A stretch of DNA of 64,000 nt from Burkholderiales bacterium Ga0077544 (GTDB lineage Bacteria > Pseudomonadota > Gammaproteobacteria > Burkholderiales > Burkholderiaceae_D). Shown one piece after another: positions 9,292-19,336 of this stretch. Every line of letters starts with the position of its first letter. Position 1 is the stretch's first letter. The position numbers were made by a program, and so were the translations under genes. The notes under the pieces were generated by a model that did not search any database, had not been told where the DNA came from, and saw only the letters and a list, made by a program, of their open reading frames with translations. The stretch lies in NCBI GenBank assembly GCA_001464355.1, contig LNEU01000033.1, positions 1 through 64,000 on the forward strand, in the 5' to 3' direction.

Positions 9292-10071
9292 ATGTCCACA
9301 GACCAAACATCAGTTTCAAGAAAAACAGCGCTGGTTACCGGCGCGGCCAAACGCATAGGCCGCACGATTGCGCTCGCGCTGGCACAGCGCGGCTGGGATG
9401 TGATCGTACATTACGCGCGCTCAGCCGACGAAGCACACGCGACTGTTGCCGCAATCGAAGCGCTAGGCCGCAATGCAATTGCCCTGCCGTGCGACTTGAA
9501 TGATGAAGCTGCCGTCAAGGCGCTGCTGCGTACTGCCGCCGCGCAAATGGGGCCGATTTCCTGCGTAGTGAACAATGCGTCGCTATTTGACTACGACAGC
9601 GCGACCGATTTTTCTGCCGCGTCGCTGGATGCGCATATGCGCGTCAATCTGGTTGCCCCGGTATTACTCGCACAAACGCTGTTCGAAGAAACCGCCGATG
9701 GCGAACAATCGGTAGTGATCAATTTGCTTGATCAAAAACTGTTCAATCTGAATCCGGATTTTTTGTCTTACACCTTGTCGAAAGCGGCGTTGCACAGCGC
9801 CACCACGATGCTGGCGCAGGCACTCGCTCCGAAGGTGCGCGTGGTCGGTGTGGCGCCCGGCATCACGCTGGTATCCGGCGATCAGAGCGAAGCGGAATTC
9901 GAGCGCGCGCATAAAGTCACCCCGCTGGGTCGCTCCAGCACGCCGGAAGATATCGCGGCGACCGTTTGCTTCGTCGCCGAGTCGCGCTCGATTACCGGCA
10001 CCACCATCGTCGTCGATGGCGGCCAGCACCTGATTCCCTTGCAGCGCGACGTGATGTTTGTCGCCTCCTGA
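9292..10071 (+). CDS. SDR oxidoreductase, pteridine-reductase/FolM-like
   Basis: I start it at MSTDQTSVSRK: the track ORF begins earlier but overlaps the divergent gene. It is a classical short-chain dehydrogenase: the nucleotide-binding motif is VTGAAKRIGRTIA rather than the common TGxxxGIG, and the NNAG motif is NNAS, both typical of FolM/PTR1 pteridine reductases. The catalytic Tyr-x3-Lys is YTLSK and the C-terminal ITGTTIVVDGGQHL is standard. It lies directly upstream of folB, which supports reduction of a pterin (dihydromonapterin or dihydrofolate) using NADPH. The exact substrate is inference. Confidence 0.85.
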   Translation: MSTDQTSVSRKTALVTGAAKRIGRTIALALAQRGWDVIVHYARSADEAHATVAAIEALGRNAIALPCDLNDEAAVKALLRTAAAQMGPISCVVNNASLFDYDSATDFSAASLDAHMRVNLVAPVLLAQTLFEETADGEQSVVINLLDQKLFNLNPDFLSYTLSKAALHSATTMLAQALAPKVRVVGVAPGITLVSGDQSEAEFERAHKVTPLGRSSTPEDIAATVCFVAESRSITGTTIVVDGGQHLIPLQRDVMFVAS

Positions 10072-10128
10072 TTTTTAAGATTCTTCACCCGCAAGATTTT
10101 TTGCAATACAACTGGTTCAAAAATAGAT

Positions 10129-10524
10129 ATGAATTCCTTCCTTTTCCATCCCCAGCTCGCCGATTGCCGTCGTTTGTTTTTGAGCAATTACGAAGTACAA
10201 ATCAATATCGGCGTGCACGAGTTTGAAAAGAAAGGCGAACAGCGCGTGCTGATCAACGTCGATCTGTTCATACCCTTGAATGAATCGACACCGACCGCCG
10301 ATACGCTGGATGAAGTCGTCGATTACGATTTCATGCGCAGCACGATCGCCAAACGCATGGCCGAAGGTCACGTGCATCTACAGGAAACTTTGTGCGACGA
10401 CGTAATCAAGGCGATGCTGGCGCATCCGAAGGTCCGTGCTGCACGCGTTTCCACTGAAAAGCCTGACGTCTACCCGGATTGCGATTCGGTAGGCGTAGAA
10501 GTATTCCGGATCAAGGGGAACTGA
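10129..10524 (+). CDS. folB: Dihydroneopterin aldolase
   Basis: A 131-residue protein with the FolB pattern [30 protein letters not shown], in which the Glu of the VHEFE segment and the later catalytic Lys ([18 protein letters not shown]) are conserved. FolB splits dihydroneopterin to 6-hydroxymethyl-dihydropterin and glycolaldehyde in folate synthesis. The gene follows the pteridine-type SDR by 57 bases, and its stop codon is separated by a single base from the ttcA start (TGATATG), so the two are translationally linked. Confidence 0.93.
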   Translation: MNSFLFHPQLADCRRLFLSNYEVQINIGVHEFEKKGEQRVLINVDLFIPLNESTPTADTLDEVVDYDFMRSTIAKRMAEGHVHLQETLCDDVIKAMLAHPKVRAARVSTEKPDVYPDCDSVGVEVFRIKGN

Positions 10525-10525
10525 T

Positions 10526-11503
10526 ATGTCCCAGACTTTAATGAATGATGCTTTGGATTCAGCCGTAGCGAATTCAAATGCAGTACCGACTGAAACAGCC
10601 GCTGCCCTGAGCTTCAAGGCCAGCGAAAAGATCGTCTACGAAAATAACAAGTTGCACAAACGTCTGTGCCGCCAGGTCGGTCAGGCGATCGGCGACTTCA
10701 ACATGATTGAAGACGGCGACAAGATCATGGTGTGTTTGTCCGGTGGCAAAGATAGTTACGCGCTGCTGGATATTTTGATGACGCTGCGTGAACGCGCACC
10801 GATCAAGTTCGACATCGTTGCAGTCAATCTGGATCAAAAGCAGCCGAATTTCCCCGATCACATTTTGCCAACGTATTTGAAAGAACTCGGCATTCCATTC
10901 CATATCGAGAATCAGGATACCTACAGCATCGTCAAGCGCCTGATTCCGGAAGGCAAAACGACTTGTTCGCTGTGCTCACGCCTGCGTCGCGGCATTCTGT
11001 ATCGCGTTGCCGATGAACTGGGCTGCAACAAGATCGCGCTCGGCCATCATCGCGACGACATCATGGAAACGTTTTTCCTGAATATGTTTTTCGGCGCGAA
11101 GATCAAAGGTATGCCGCCAAAATTGCAATCCGATGATGGCAAGCACATCGTGATTCGCCCTTTGGCGTATGTGAAAGAAGCCGACACCGAGCGCTATGCG
11201 CAAGTGAAAAACTTCCCTATCATTCCCTGCGATCTGTGCGGCAGCCAGGAAAACCTGCAGCGCAAACAGATCAAGAACATGTTGCGTGAATGGGAGAAAA
11301 AACATCCAGGCCGCGTCGACAATATCTTCTCGTCCTTATCGACAGTCGTGCCATCGCATTTGATGGATGGCGAACTGTTTGGCTTCAAGGATTTGAAAGC
11401 GACGGGTGAAGCGATGGCGAACGGCGACATCGCGTTTGATGAGGAACCTTGCTCTACCGGCTCCACTGTTTCCAGCATTATTCCACTGCGTTCGGAAGAG
11501 TAA
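10526..11503 (+). CDS. ttcA: tRNA 2-thiocytidine(32) synthetase TtcA
   Basis: The PP-loop motif [14 protein letters not shown] (about residue 75) binds ATP; the pairs CSLC ([12 protein letters not shown]) and CDLC (IPCDLCGSQ) are the cysteine motifs associated with the iron-sulfur cluster and sulfur transfer of TtcA. The protein thiolates cytidine 32 in certain tRNAs. The C-terminus [22 protein letters not shown] is characteristic. Length 325 includes a ~30-residue N-terminal extension compared with E. coli TtcA, typical of betaproteobacteria as far as I recall. It ends the SDR-folB-ttcA operon. Confidence 0.95.
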   Translation: MSQTLMNDALDSAVANSNAVPTETAAALSFKASEKIVYENNKLHKRLCRQVGQAIGDFNMIEDGDKIMVCLSGGKDSYALLDILMTLRERAPIKFDIVAVNLDQKQPNFPDHILPTYLKELGIPFHIENQDTYSIVKRLIPEGKTTCSLCSRLRRGILYRVADELGCNKIALGHHRDDIMETFFLNMFFGAKIKGMPPKLQSDDGKHIVIRPLAYVKEADTERYAQVKNFPIIPCDLCGSQENLQRKQIKNMLREWEKKHPGRVDNIFSSLSTVVPSHLMDGELFGFKDLKATGEAMANGDIAFDEEPCSTGSTVSSIIPLRSEE

Positions 11504-11511
11504 TCACTCGC

Positions 11512-11542
11512 AGGCTTTGCACGCGTCATGCATGCAAAGCCT
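11512..11542. terminator. Inverted repeat between convergent ttcA and the DUF6279 gene
   Basis: A 10-bp stem AGGCTTTGCA/TGCAAAGCCT lies just after the ttcA stop. There is no T-run on either side, so its role as a terminator is plausible from position but not certain. Confidence 0.5.
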
Positions 11543-11580
11543 TGCCGCAAATCTTCTCTATCGGCTTTAGCAGCAGACTA

Positions 11581-12477
11581 TTAAGCCGCAGCCTTGGCTG
11601 ACAAGCGGTTGAAATCGCTTATCCAGTCCTGCAAGGCTTTTACAAAATGTGATTTTTGATCCGCAGTTGCCATGCGCATCATCTCTGCCACCAGCGCCGC
11701 ATTGGCATCCGTCAGCGCATCAAAGAAAGCTTGCGGCTCCTTGTTGCCGTAATGATCCGTGGTCGCTGCCACATACTTCTTGATCATTGCCGTCGTCGCC
11801 TCCTTGCCGGGCTTTTCACTGTGGATTTTTTTCAGCAAGGCCACCAGCTCCATCTGGCGTCGCATGCGATCAGCCAGTACCAGCTCATTGTTCAACGGAC
11901 GCGCATCCGATAAGGCCCGCAACTTTTGCTCCTGTGCGCGGCTGAAGTTGCCGAACCAGTATTCAGCCTGTTTCATCATTTTCTTGTAACGGAATTCCTG
12001 CCGACTAAGGCGATCGCCGCGCAGGTATTCCTTGCGGAACTTGAGATTATTCTTCTCCAGCTTTTCTTCAATATGGGTGATTTGCGCCGGCGTCAGCGAC
12101 AAGGCCAGATCGGCAAGCTCCGGCGCGGCACGATCCGTGACCAGCGTCAGATACTTCCGACCTTCTTCATAGTCGTTCAGTAAATCGGCTTTGCTCACCG
12201 CGGCCAGATCGCGATGCTGTATGCGCGAGACCAACTTTGCATAATCGCGCAACTGGGTTTTGTGATGCCATGCGAACAGATCTGCAAGACGACCTTTGAC
12301 CAAAGACTTTTGCCCATCTTCAAAATCGACGTAGCTATTGAGCCACCAGTAAGAAACGGTTTCACCGTTATTGAAGCCTATGCGCACAGCGCTGCAGGCA
12401 ACCAGGATAAACGCCATCGCGAAAATCGTCATTCTTTTCACGGTGATGCAAGAAAGGCGCGTGATAATATTTTGCAT
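11581..12477 (-). CDS. DUF6279-like lipoprotein
   Basis: The chosen start ([19 protein letters not shown]) gives a signal peptide that ends in the lipobox LVAC (Cys about residue 28), so the mature protein should be a lipid-anchored envelope protein. The segment [30 protein letters not shown] and the following long helices ([17 protein letters not shown]) match the DUF6279 pattern, family function unknown. The track start further upstream would overlap glmU, which is divergent only 18 bases away. An AGAGAG site is present before the ATG. Confidence 0.78.
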   Translation of the reverse strand: MQNIITRLSCITVKRMTIFAMAFILVACSAVRIGFNNGETVSYWWLNSYVDFEDGQKSLVKGRLADLFAWHHKTQLRDYAKLVSRIQHRDLAAVSKADLLNDYEEGRKYLTLVTDRAAPELADLALSLTPAQITHIEEKLEKNNLKFRKEYLRGDRLSRQEFRYKKMMKQAEYWFGNFSRAQEQKLRALSDARPLNNELVLADRMRRQMELVALLKKIHSEKPGKEATTAMIKKYVAATTDHYGNKEPQAFFDALTDANAALVAEMMRMATADQKSHFVKALQDWISDFNRLSAKAAA

Positions 12478-12495
12478 TCTTTTTATTGGCTCTCT

Positions 12496-13866
12496 ATGAA
12501 CATAGTCATTCTTGCTGCGGGTATGGGAAAGCGCATGCAGTCCGCGCTCCCGAAAGTCCTGCACCCATTAGCGGGCAAAGCTCTTTTATCTCACGTAATC
12601 GATACCGCTCGACAACTGTCTCCAAGCAAACTCTGTGTTATTTACGGCCACGGCGGCGAACAGGTACCGCAGCTATTACAAGCCGATGATCTGGCTTTTG
12701 CCAAACAGGAACCACAACTCGGTACCGGTCATGCGGTGATGCAAGCCGTTCCTTTACTGGATGACAAGGCGCCTACGCTAATACTGTACGGCGACGTGCC
12801 ATTGACGACTGCTGCTTCCCTGCAATGTTTATTGGACATCGCGGGCAACGATAAGTTGGGCATCCTGACTGTAAATCTCGACAACCCTACCGGTTATGGC
12901 CGCATCGTCCGCGAAAACGGCACTAAAAGTGCTGCCATCAAGCGCATCGTCGAGCAAAAAGATGCCACCGACGATGAGCGCGCCATCACTGAAGTCAACA
13001 CTGGCATCATCGTCGCGCCCACAGCACTGATGAAAAAATGGTTGGCCAATCTGTCCAACAACAATGCGCAAGGCGAGTATTACCTGACCGACATTGTTGC
13101 CAGCGCAGTAGCCGATGGCGTCGAAGTCGTATCCGCACAGCCCGACCACGTGTGGGAAACCCACGGCGTCAATAGCAAGGTGCAACTGGCCGAACTGGAA
13201 CGCATCCATCAACGCAACATCGCCAACGCGCTGCTGGAACAAGGCGTCACGCTGACAGATCCGGCGCGCATCGATATACGCGGCACGCTGACTTGCGGTC
13301 GCGATGTGACGATCGACGTCGGCTGCGTATTTGAAGGCGACGTCACCTTGGCCGACGGCGTGCACATAGATGCATATTGCGTGATCCACAATACGACTGT
13401 CGGTGCGCGAACCCACATTCGCCCCTTCAGTCATTTTGAAAATGCAGTGGTCGGCGAGGCTTGCATCATCGGACCTTATGCGCGCCTGCGCCCGGGCACC
13501 GTATTGGCGGAAGATGTCCACATCGGTAATTTCGTCGAAGTCAAAAACAGCGCGATCGCCGCCCACAGCAAGGCCAATCATTTGACCTATATCGGCGACT
13601 CAACCGTCGGTTCGCGCGTCAATATTGGCGCCGGCACCATCACCTGCAATTACGATGGCGTCAACAAATCGCGCACCGTCATCGAAGACGATGTCTTCGT
13701 CGGTAGCGCCACGCAATTGATTGCGCCTATACGCGTAGGCAAAGGTTCGACTATCGGTGCAGGAACCACGCTAACAAAGGATGCGCCGGCAGACAAGCTG
13801 ACCGTATCGCGCGCCAAGCAAATCACGGTTGAAGGCTGGCAGCGACCGGTCAAAATCAAGAAGTAG
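12496..13866 (+). CDS. glmU: Bifunctional GlmU: N-acetylglucosamine-1-phosphate uridyltransferase / glucosamine-1-phosphate acetyltransferase
   Basis: The start [28 protein letters not shown] is the nucleotidyltransferase signature; the ORF track begins earlier but that part reads through the divergent lipoprotein gene. Residues 1-~230 are the uridyltransferase, and from ~250 a left-handed beta-helix with hexapeptide repeats ([45 protein letters not shown]) is the acetyltransferase. It makes UDP-GlcNAc for peptidoglycan and LPS. The 456-residue length is normal. With glmS downstream it supplies successive steps of the same pathway, separated only by the Lrp-type gene. Confidence 0.97.
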   Translation: MNIVILAAGMGKRMQSALPKVLHPLAGKALLSHVIDTARQLSPSKLCVIYGHGGEQVPQLLQADDLAFAKQEPQLGTGHAVMQAVPLLDDKAPTLILYGDVPLTTAASLQCLLDIAGNDKLGILTVNLDNPTGYGRIVRENGTKSAAIKRIVEQKDATDDERAITEVNTGIIVAPTALMKKWLANLSNNNAQGEYYLTDIVASAVADGVEVVSAQPDHVWETHGVNSKVQLAELERIHQRNIANALLEQGVTLTDPARIDIRGTLTCGRDVTIDVGCVFEGDVTLADGVHIDAYCVIHNTTVGARTHIRPFSHFENAVVGEACIIGPYARLRPGTVLAEDVHIGNFVEVKNSAIAAHSKANHLTYIGDSTVGSRVNIGAGTITCNYDGVNKSRTVIEDDVFVGSATQLIAPIRVGKGSTIGAGTTLTKDAPADKLTVSRAKQITVEGWQRPVKIKK

Positions 13867-13905
13867 GATTTCCGTACATATGTGCCGCAACATTGAACGC
13901 GCCAT

Positions 13906-13937
13906 AAAAAAACGCCGGTTAATACCGGCGTTTTTTT
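13906..13937. terminator. Rho-independent terminator between glmU and the Lrp-type gene
   Basis: Stem AACGCCGGT/ACCGGCGTT with loop TAAT, flanked by A-run and T-run, so it can end both the rightward glmU transcript and the leftward regulator transcript. It touches the stop codon of the latter. Confidence 0.88.
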
Positions 13938-14409
13938 ATACTGCGATGCGCGTTTCGAACTTGCTGCGATGAATGGAAAAAAAGCTTTTCACATTGCGCA
14001 CATTCGCATGCGACGCAAACAGGCGATGCACCAGCGCGTTATACGCCGGCATATCCGCTACCTGTATCACCAGCACAAAGTCCGGACCCGGCGACACGCG
14101 ATAGCATTGCAAGACAGCACTTTCAGCCGCCACCAGCACTTCAAATTCCACCTGCCGTTCAGCCGCTTGATGATCCAGCGTGATTTCGACGATGGCAGTC
14201 AGCCCCGCGCCTATCTTTTGCGGCGAGACGATCGCGACCTGGCGCTCGATCACGCCAGCATCGACCAGACGTTTGACGCGGCGCAGGCAAGTCGGCGGCG
14301 AGGCATGGACAGCCGCCGCCAGATCGTTGTTGGTTTGCGATGAATCTGCCTGCAGCGCATTCAAAATACGGCGGTCCAGCTCATCCAGCACTACTTGATC
14401 GTCGCTCAT
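13936..14409 (-). CDS. Lrp/AsnC family transcriptional regulator
   Basis: An N-terminal winged helix (LDELDRRILNALQADSSQTNNDLAAAVHASPPTCLRRVKRL, residues ~8-50) is followed by a RAM/ACT-like ligand domain (~65-150). Length is normal for the family. I use the ATG at 14409 (MSDDQ); the track start two codons earlier is a TTG. It is divergent from glmS, and ATTTCA repeats lie between the two genes, so control of itself and perhaps of glmS is plausible. The effector (usually an amino acid) is unknown. Confidence 0.9.
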   Translation of the reverse strand: MSDDQVVLDELDRRILNALQADSSQTNNDLAAAVHASPPTCLRRVKRLVDAGVIERQVAIVSPQKIGAGLTAIVEITLDHQAAERQVEFEVLVAAESAVLQCYRVSPGPDFVLVIQVADMPAYNALVHRLFASHANVRNVKSFFSIHRSKFETRIAV

Positions 14410-14440
14410 ATGCAAAATATCTACTTGAATTTGAAATTTA

Positions 14441-14505
14441 ATTTCACTTTATTAGTCATGAGAAATAATAATCCATTTATTTCAATATTTAGAAAACTTA
14501 TTTCA
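14441..14505. promoter_or_regulatory. Phased ATTTCA repeats between the Lrp-type gene and glmS
   Basis: The hexamer ATTTCA occurs at 14441, 14479 and 14500 in an A/T-rich stretch; the last two are part of identical TTATTTCA octamers 21 bases apart, i.e. two helical turns. Such phased A/T-rich repeats fit binding by an octameric Lrp/AsnC protein. This is inference from spacing and neighbourhood. Confidence 0.4.
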
Positions 14506-14555
14506 CAAACCCTCCTCTAGACTGTCTCACTTATACAAATCATCTCGAGGTTCCT

Positions 14556-16373
14556 ATGTGCGGTATCGTCGGCGCAGTCGCGCAACGCAATATCACCCCC
14601 ATCCTGGTCGAAGGACTGAAACGGCTTGAATACCGCGGCTACGATTCCTGCGGCGTCGCGCTGCATGTAGACGGCAAGCTGGAACGCGCACGCAGTACCG
14701 CGCGCGTCGCCGAACTGGAAAAACAAGTCGCCAAGGAACACCTGGAAGGTTTTACCGGCATCGCGCACACACGCTGGGCCACCCACGGTGCACCGGCATC
14801 GCACAATGCGCATCCGCATTTTTCACGCGAGCGCATCGCGCTGGTTCATAACGGCATCATTGAAAACCACGATGAACTGCGAGATGAACTGAAAGCCCTC
14901 GGCTACGTCTTCGAAAGCCAGACCGATACCGAAGTCATCGCCCATCTGGTCGATCACATGTATACCGGCGATCTGTTCGAAACCGTACAACTCGCCACCA
15001 AACGCCTGACCGGCGCGTTCGCGATTGCCGTGTTCAGCCGTGACGAACCGCATCGTGTAGTCGGTGCACGTCGCGGCTCGCCGCTGATCGTCGGCGTAGG
15101 CGATGGCGAAAACTTTCTCGCCTCCGACGCGCTGGCATTGGCCGGCACCACGGATCAAATCATTTACCTGGAAGAAGGTGACGTCGTCGACCTTCAACTG
15201 CAACGCGTATGGATCGTCGATGCCGACGGCAAGCAAGTGCAGCGCGAAATCAAAACCGTGCACGCGCATACCGGCGCAGTCGAACTCGGCCCGTACCGGC
15301 ACTACATGCAAAAAGAAATCTTCGAGCAGCCGCGCGCGATCGCCGATACGCTGGAAGGCATCACTAGCATCACACCCGATATTTTCGGTGACCAGGCTTT
15401 CAATATTTTCAAGCAGATAGATTCGGTGCTGATCCTCGCATGCGGCACCAGCTACTACTCGGGCCTGACCGCCAAATACTGGATGGAAGCGATTGCCGGT
15501 GTACGTTGCGATGTGGAAATCGCCAGCGAATATCGTTACCGCGACAGCGTACCGAATCCCAACTCACTGGTTGTCACGATTTCGCAAAGCGGCGAAACCG
15601 CCGACACCCTGGCAGCCCTGCGCCATGCGCAATCGCAAGGCATGCAGCACACGCTAACGATTTGCAACTCCGCCACCAGCGCGATGGTGCGCGAGTGCGA
15701 ACTTGCGTATATCACGCGCGCCGGCGTCGAAGTCGGCGTCGCATCGACCAAAGCGTTCTCCACGCAACTCGCCGCACTGTTCCTGCTGACACTGACCTTG
15801 GCGCAAGTCAAAGGTCGCTTGAGTGACAAGGACGAAGCGGCCTACCTGAAACAAATGCGCCATCTGCCAGTCGCCCTCACCGCGGTGCTCGCGCTGGAAC
15901 CGCAAATCATCGCGTGGGCAGAAGCCTTCGCCCGCAAGGAAAACGCACTCTTCCTCGGTCGCGGTCTGCACTATCCAATCGCACTCGAAGGCGCCTTGAA
16001 GCTGAAAGAAATTTCATACATACACGCAGAAGCGTACCCAGCCGGCGAACTGAAGCACGGCCCGCTGGCACTCGTCACCGAAGAAATGCCGGTCGTCACG
16101 GTTGCACCTAACGATTCGATGATCGAGAAATTGAAATCGAATATGCAGGAAGTGCGCGCCCGCGGTGGTGAACTGTATGTGTTCGCCGATGGCGATTCGC
16201 GCATCACTTCGGGCGAAGGTTTGCACGTGATTCGCCTGCCGGAACATTACGGCGCACTGTCGCCGATTCTTCACGTCGTACCACTGCAATTGCTCGCGTA
16301 TCACACGGCACTGGCGCGTGGCACCGACGTTGACAAGCCGCGCAATTTGGCTAAATCCGTTACTGTGGAATAA
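14556..16373 (+). CDS. glmS: Glutamine--fructose-6-phosphate aminotransferase (isomerizing)
   Basis: Starts [12 protein letters not shown] with the catalytic Cys 2 of the Ntn glutaminase domain; [10 protein letters not shown]-like and HTRWATHG motifs are present (here [12 protein letters not shown]). Two SIS sugar-isomerase domains follow ([31 protein letters not shown]). The C-terminus [15 protein letters not shown] is the invariant GlmS end. It converts fructose-6-phosphate and glutamine to glucosamine-6-phosphate. A CGAGG ribosome site precedes the ATG. No glmS ribozyme is visible upstream: the 140-base leader is simple A/T-rich sequence. Confidence 0.98.
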   Translation: MCGIVGAVAQRNITPILVEGLKRLEYRGYDSCGVALHVDGKLERARSTARVAELEKQVAKEHLEGFTGIAHTRWATHGAPASHNAHPHFSRERIALVHNGIIENHDELRDELKALGYVFESQTDTEVIAHLVDHMYTGDLFETVQLATKRLTGAFAIAVFSRDEPHRVVGARRGSPLIVGVGDGENFLASDALALAGTTDQIIYLEEGDVVDLQLQRVWIVDADGKQVQREIKTVHAHTGAVELGPYRHYMQKEIFEQPRAIADTLEGITSITPDIFGDQAFNIFKQIDSVLILACGTSYYSGLTAKYWMEAIAGVRCDVEIASEYRYRDSVPNPNSLVVTISQSGETADTLAALRHAQSQGMQHTLTICNSATSAMVRECELAYITRAGVEVGVASTKAFSTQLAALFLLTLTLAQVKGRLSDKDEAAYLKQMRHLPVALTAVLALEPQIIAWAEAFARKENALFLGRGLHYPIALEGALKLKEISYIHAEAYPAGELKHGPLALVTEEMPVVTVAPNDSMIEKLKSNMQEVRARGGELYVFADGDSRITSGEGLHVIRLPEHYGALSPILHVVPLQLLAYHTALARGTDVDKPRNLAKSVTVE

Positions 16374-16390
16374 ACCCTTCAGCTCAATTC

Positions 16391-16415
16391 AAAGCCCGCA
16401 ATTGCGGGCTTTTTT
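16391..16415 (+). terminator. Rho-independent terminator of glmS
   Basis: Stem AAAGCCCGCAATTGCGGGCTTT followed by a T-run, beginning 17 bases after the glmS stop codon. Confidence 0.9.
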
Positions 16416-16752
16416 ACATTGACACAAAAGTAAGCAGAAATGATACTCAAAAGGATTAAGGTCGCCAAAGCCACAAAACAACAAAGTCAAAATGAAAATG
16501 ACTGTCGTATTTGTGCATGGTTTTAACGGGTGGCAAAAGTACGTGAAAAAATTAACAGGCAATGAGCTTTGCCGAACTTTTGGAATTCGACACAGAGTCA
16601 GATTCAAATTTTGATTTTTTGAATTTGAATATTTCACAAAATTATCCGACATATTTATTCTGCGTTATTTCAAAAATTTGCAAATCGGATACTTGGTCGT
16701 AAATGAAGCGATTCAATCGGTCACGGTTATCAGACAACATTAAAGTATCCAT
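16416..16752. other. AT-rich intergenic region, no supported gene
   Basis: Contains two weak frames: a minus-strand one that runs into the glmS terminator, and a 40-codon plus-strand frame at 16492 that begins MKMTVVFVHGFNG and ends quickly. Neither has a good ribosome site. The last ~100 bases probably contain the promoter of the next gene. Confidence 0.55.
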
Positions 16753-18291
16753 TTGATTAACTTTTTCAAACTCCTTTCATTTTTCTCGAAAGAACGCTCG
16801 ATTGTGGCAGGGATGATTGTTTTCCTCTTGCTCATAACATTTTCTTTGGCAAGCATAGTCGCCTGGACCAGCTGGCAAGAGTACAAAAAGGAACGAAGTC
16901 TAGCCGAGGCAACAACTTCGAATATGGCTCGAGCGCTAGCCCAACATGCCGGCGACTCAATTCAAAGCACCGATAATATTGTTGTTAGCCTGATTAATTC
17001 AGTTGAACGCACCAATAAAGACGGAGCTCCACTTCATGATTTAAATCCATTTCTATCGCAGCGCGTAGCAGAATTACCAATACTCCAAGCCCTGTCAATA
17101 TTAGATGTGCAAGGAAATACCCTAGCCAGCTCTGAAGCCGCCCTGTCAAAAAATATCAACTTTAATGACCAGGAATATTTCCAGCACCACAAAGATATCG
17201 ACGATCGAAAACCGCATATCGGACCAGCCATTAACAGCAAGACAACCGGGGAACTCATACTGACAGTTTCACGACGCTTTAATAATGCCGAGGGTAATTT
17301 TGCGGGTGTAGTGGTGGCCACACTTAGACTGGATTATTTCCAATATTTTTATGCTGAATTAAATATTGGGGCTTCCGGAGTAATTTTTATTGCGAACGAT
17401 GAGGGCATCCTGTTAGTACGCTACCCATTTGTAGAGTCTGCCTTGGGCTCTAGCATCGCCAATGGAAAAGTATTCGATGCATATCGCAACAAGGGTCCCG
17501 TGGCTTCCGTAATGGTGCAATCGATGATTGATCAAAAAAATCGCCTTTACAGCTATCGTCATTTGGAAACCTATCCTTTACTCATTGCAGTCGGCATGGG
17601 ACAAGAAGAAATTTTTTCCCCATGGAAGGAAAAGACTTTCCGATTAATAGTCATTTGCGGATTTTTATTGATCCTATTGAGTCTATTTGGAACCTATCTG
17701 ATTCGGCAGATCAATAAACGTCAGACGTCTGAGAGCGAACTGCAACGCGCCAAGCTTGAACTAGAATCATTGAACGCCGAGCTTGAGAAGCTTGCATCGG
17801 AAGATAGCTTGACGGGGCTGTGCAATCGCCGAAAATTTGATACGACTTTAAGACAGGAATATATTCGGGCGATTCGCAATCGAACATCGCTAGCATTGAT
17901 CATGATCGATGTTGATAAATTCAAGCAGTACAACGATATTTACGGGCATCCTGCGGGTGACGATTGTTTGACGCGTATCGGCACTGCATTGAAAAAAATG
18001 CCCTCGCGCAGCGCAGATCTGATTGCCCGATATGGCGGTGAAGAGCTGATCATCCTGTTGCCGGAAACAGATATACATGGAGCAGAAAACATAGCCGAAC
18101 GCGCCCGGGCCATCATTGAATCGCTGGCTATTCCGCATTCCGGAAATCAACCGGGAGTGGTGACAATTAGCGCGGGTATAGCTGCTATCAGGCCCGTCTT
18201 GGCAGACCCGAATCCAATCGGATTTTTAAGAGCCGCAGATGAAGCTTTGTATAGTGCGAAGGCACAGGGACGTAATTGTGTAAGTCGCTAG
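16753..18291 (+). CDS. Diguanylate cyclase with periplasmic Cache-type sensor
   Basis: Membrane segment at ~18-40 (IVAGMIVFLLLITFSLASIVAW), a ~250-residue periplasmic part of dCache/PAS-like type (ILDVQGNTLASSEAALSKNINFNDQEYFQHH), a second membrane segment ~298-318, a short coiled coil (ESELQRAKLELESLNAELEKLASEDSLTGL) and a GGDEF domain. The active site is GGEEL, with I-site RSAD five residues upstream; the last position is Leu instead of Phe, which is usually tolerated. It should make c-di-GMP in response to an external small molecule. The first codon is TTG without a clear ribosome site, so the start is uncertain. Codon use is AT-richer than its neighbours. Confidence 0.9.
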   Translation: MINFFKLLSFFSKERSIVAGMIVFLLLITFSLASIVAWTSWQEYKKERSLAEATTSNMARALAQHAGDSIQSTDNIVVSLINSVERTNKDGAPLHDLNPFLSQRVAELPILQALSILDVQGNTLASSEAALSKNINFNDQEYFQHHKDIDDRKPHIGPAINSKTTGELILTVSRRFNNAEGNFAGVVVATLRLDYFQYFYAELNIGASGVIFIANDEGILLVRYPFVESALGSSIANGKVFDAYRNKGPVASVMVQSMIDQKNRLYSYRHLETYPLLIAVGMGQEEIFSPWKEKTFRLIVICGFLLILLSLFGTYLIRQINKRQTSESELQRAKLELESLNAELEKLASEDSLTGLCNRRKFDTTLRQEYIRAIRNRTSLALIMIDVDKFKQYNDIYGHPAGDDCLTRIGTALKKMPSRSADLIARYGGEELIILLPETDIHGAENIAERARAIIESLAIPHSGNQPGVVTISAGIAAIRPVLADPNPIGFLRAADEALYSAKAQGRNCVSR

Positions 18292-18393
18292 ACAGACTGT
18301 ATAAAAAAAGCAGATGTCGGATGAACACACTCCGCACTCTTGATCCGCAAGCAATTTCTTCTTTCACAAAATACATTTTCAACTTTCATTGCC

Positions 18394-18624
18394 ATGAACG
18401 AACACAATCCAGCTGATCTGATCGAACGCTTGAGCAAGCTTGAGTACGCTATCAGGCAGTCAATGACAGTGCGTGAAGATCAGGATGAGCCAGCTCTGCC
18501 CGAACACAAAGATGAGGCGGCGCGCTATGGTCTCGCGGTTGAGGCTGCCGTCACCAAGGGAGACCTACTCAACGCAGTGCAGACTCTGGTCCGCGCAATG
18601 CAGAAACGATCGCAGCACAATTAG
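18394..18624 (+). CDS. Small hypothetical protein
   Basis: A 76-residue acidic-to-neutral protein ([24 protein letters not shown] ... [24 protein letters not shown]), predicted all alpha-helical with amphipathic pattern, no signal peptide and no membrane segment. I do not recognise the family. The start is the ATG inside the longer track frame, because upstream codons cross a probable leader. Its stop is 22 bases before the HpxZ-like gene, so the two are probably one operon. Confidence 0.6.
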   Translation: MNEHNPADLIERLSKLEYAIRQSMTVREDQDEPALPEHKDEAARYGLAVEAAVTKGDLLNAVQTLVRAMQKRSQHN

Positions 18625-18646
18625 TTTTAATTTTTCTTCCGACACC

Positions 18647-19030
18647 ATGGAACATGAAATCAATTTGCCTGACGTTGTCGCCGAAGTGACCGCCGCTTTC
18701 CTGCGCTATGAAGCTGCGTTAACTGGCAATGACGTGGCCGTACTGGATGAATTATTCTGGAATAATCCAAATACGCTGCGTTACGGCGTAGCAGAAAATC
18801 TTTTGGGCTATGAAGCGATCCGCGCATTTCGCCTGGCGCGTCCATCCAAAGGATTGGAACGCGAGTTGATGAACACCGTCATCACCACCTACGGCCGCGA
18901 CTACGCAACGGCGAATACCGAATTCACCCGCAAAGGTGAAACGCGCATCGGTCGCCAAAGCCATACCTGGCTACGGCTGCCGCAAGGCTGGCGTATCGTG
19001 GCAGCGCATGTATCGCTGATGTCGGCATAA
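18647..19030 (+). CDS. hpxZ: HpxZ/AtzH-like protein (SnoaL/NTF2 fold)
   Basis: 127 residues; the pattern [57 protein letters not shown] is that of the HpxZ (DUF3225) family, found with oxalurate/allantoin or cyanurate amidase genes. The fold is a cone-shaped NTF2-like domain; its role there is accessory. Here no amidase, allantoinase or purine gene is adjacent, so the family function may not apply. I start at [11 protein letters not shown]; the longer track ORF overlaps the preceding gene in another frame. Confidence 0.75.
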   Translation: MEHEINLPDVVAEVTAAFLRYEAALTGNDVAVLDELFWNNPNTLRYGVAENLLGYEAIRAFRLARPSKGLERELMNTVITTYGRDYATANTEFTRKGETRIGRQSHTWLRLPQGWRIVAAHVSLMSA

Positions 19031-19143
19031 ACAGCCTGCGAATATTCTCTTGTGACCTGCTCTCGGCAAGCAGTCACTATGCATGCCAAAGCTGACACAT
19101 GATGCGTGATGCCTGATGCATTAAACAGCAATTTCAAAATAGC

Positions 19144-19175
19144 AAAAGGGTTGCGTGCAAACGTAACCTTTTTTT
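19144..19175 (+). terminator. Rho-independent terminator downstream of the hpxZ-like gene
   Basis: A 12-bp stem (AAAAGGGTTGCG against CGTAACCTTTTT, two G-T pairs) with a 5-6 base loop and a T-run, about 115 bases after the stop codon. Confidence 0.75.
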
Positions 19176-19213
19176 GTTGGACCGATCAGGCGCACACGTC
19201 ATCCAGACTAGCG

Positions 19214-19336
19214 CTACCAATTCATCAAGTCCTGTTTATCTTCCTGACTCAAGCCGTTGTAGACATCCACATTGGCAAACCACTCTTTGAACATTTTTCT
19301 GAAGTCGATATAGAAGGAAACGATAGTCATGGTCAT
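19214..19336 (-). CDS. Possible 40-residue small protein
   Basis: Reading MTMTIVSFYIDFRKMFKEWFANVDVYNGLSQEDKQDLMNW. A GAGG site lies seven bases before the ATG, and the product has sensible composition (amphipathic, aromatic-rich, acidic tail), but I recognise no family. The track lists only a longer frame that includes upstream codons without a ribosome site. Low confidence. Confidence 0.3.
   Translation of the reverse strand: MTMTIVSFYIDFRKMFKEWFANVDVYNGLSQEDKQDLMNW

Noticed and set aside
14416-14555. glmS ribozyme in the glmS leader
   Set aside because: The leader is short, A/T-rich and shows none of the conserved ribozyme pairing; glmS ribozymes are typical of Firmicutes.
16492-16620. 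Short plus-strand frame beginning MKMTVVFVHGFNG, which looks like the start of an alpha/beta hydrolase
   Set aside because: The VFVHGFNG likeness covers only a few residues, the frame ends after about 40 codons, there is no ribosome site, and the region is AT-rich spacer. It may be a very decayed fragment, but this cannot be shown.
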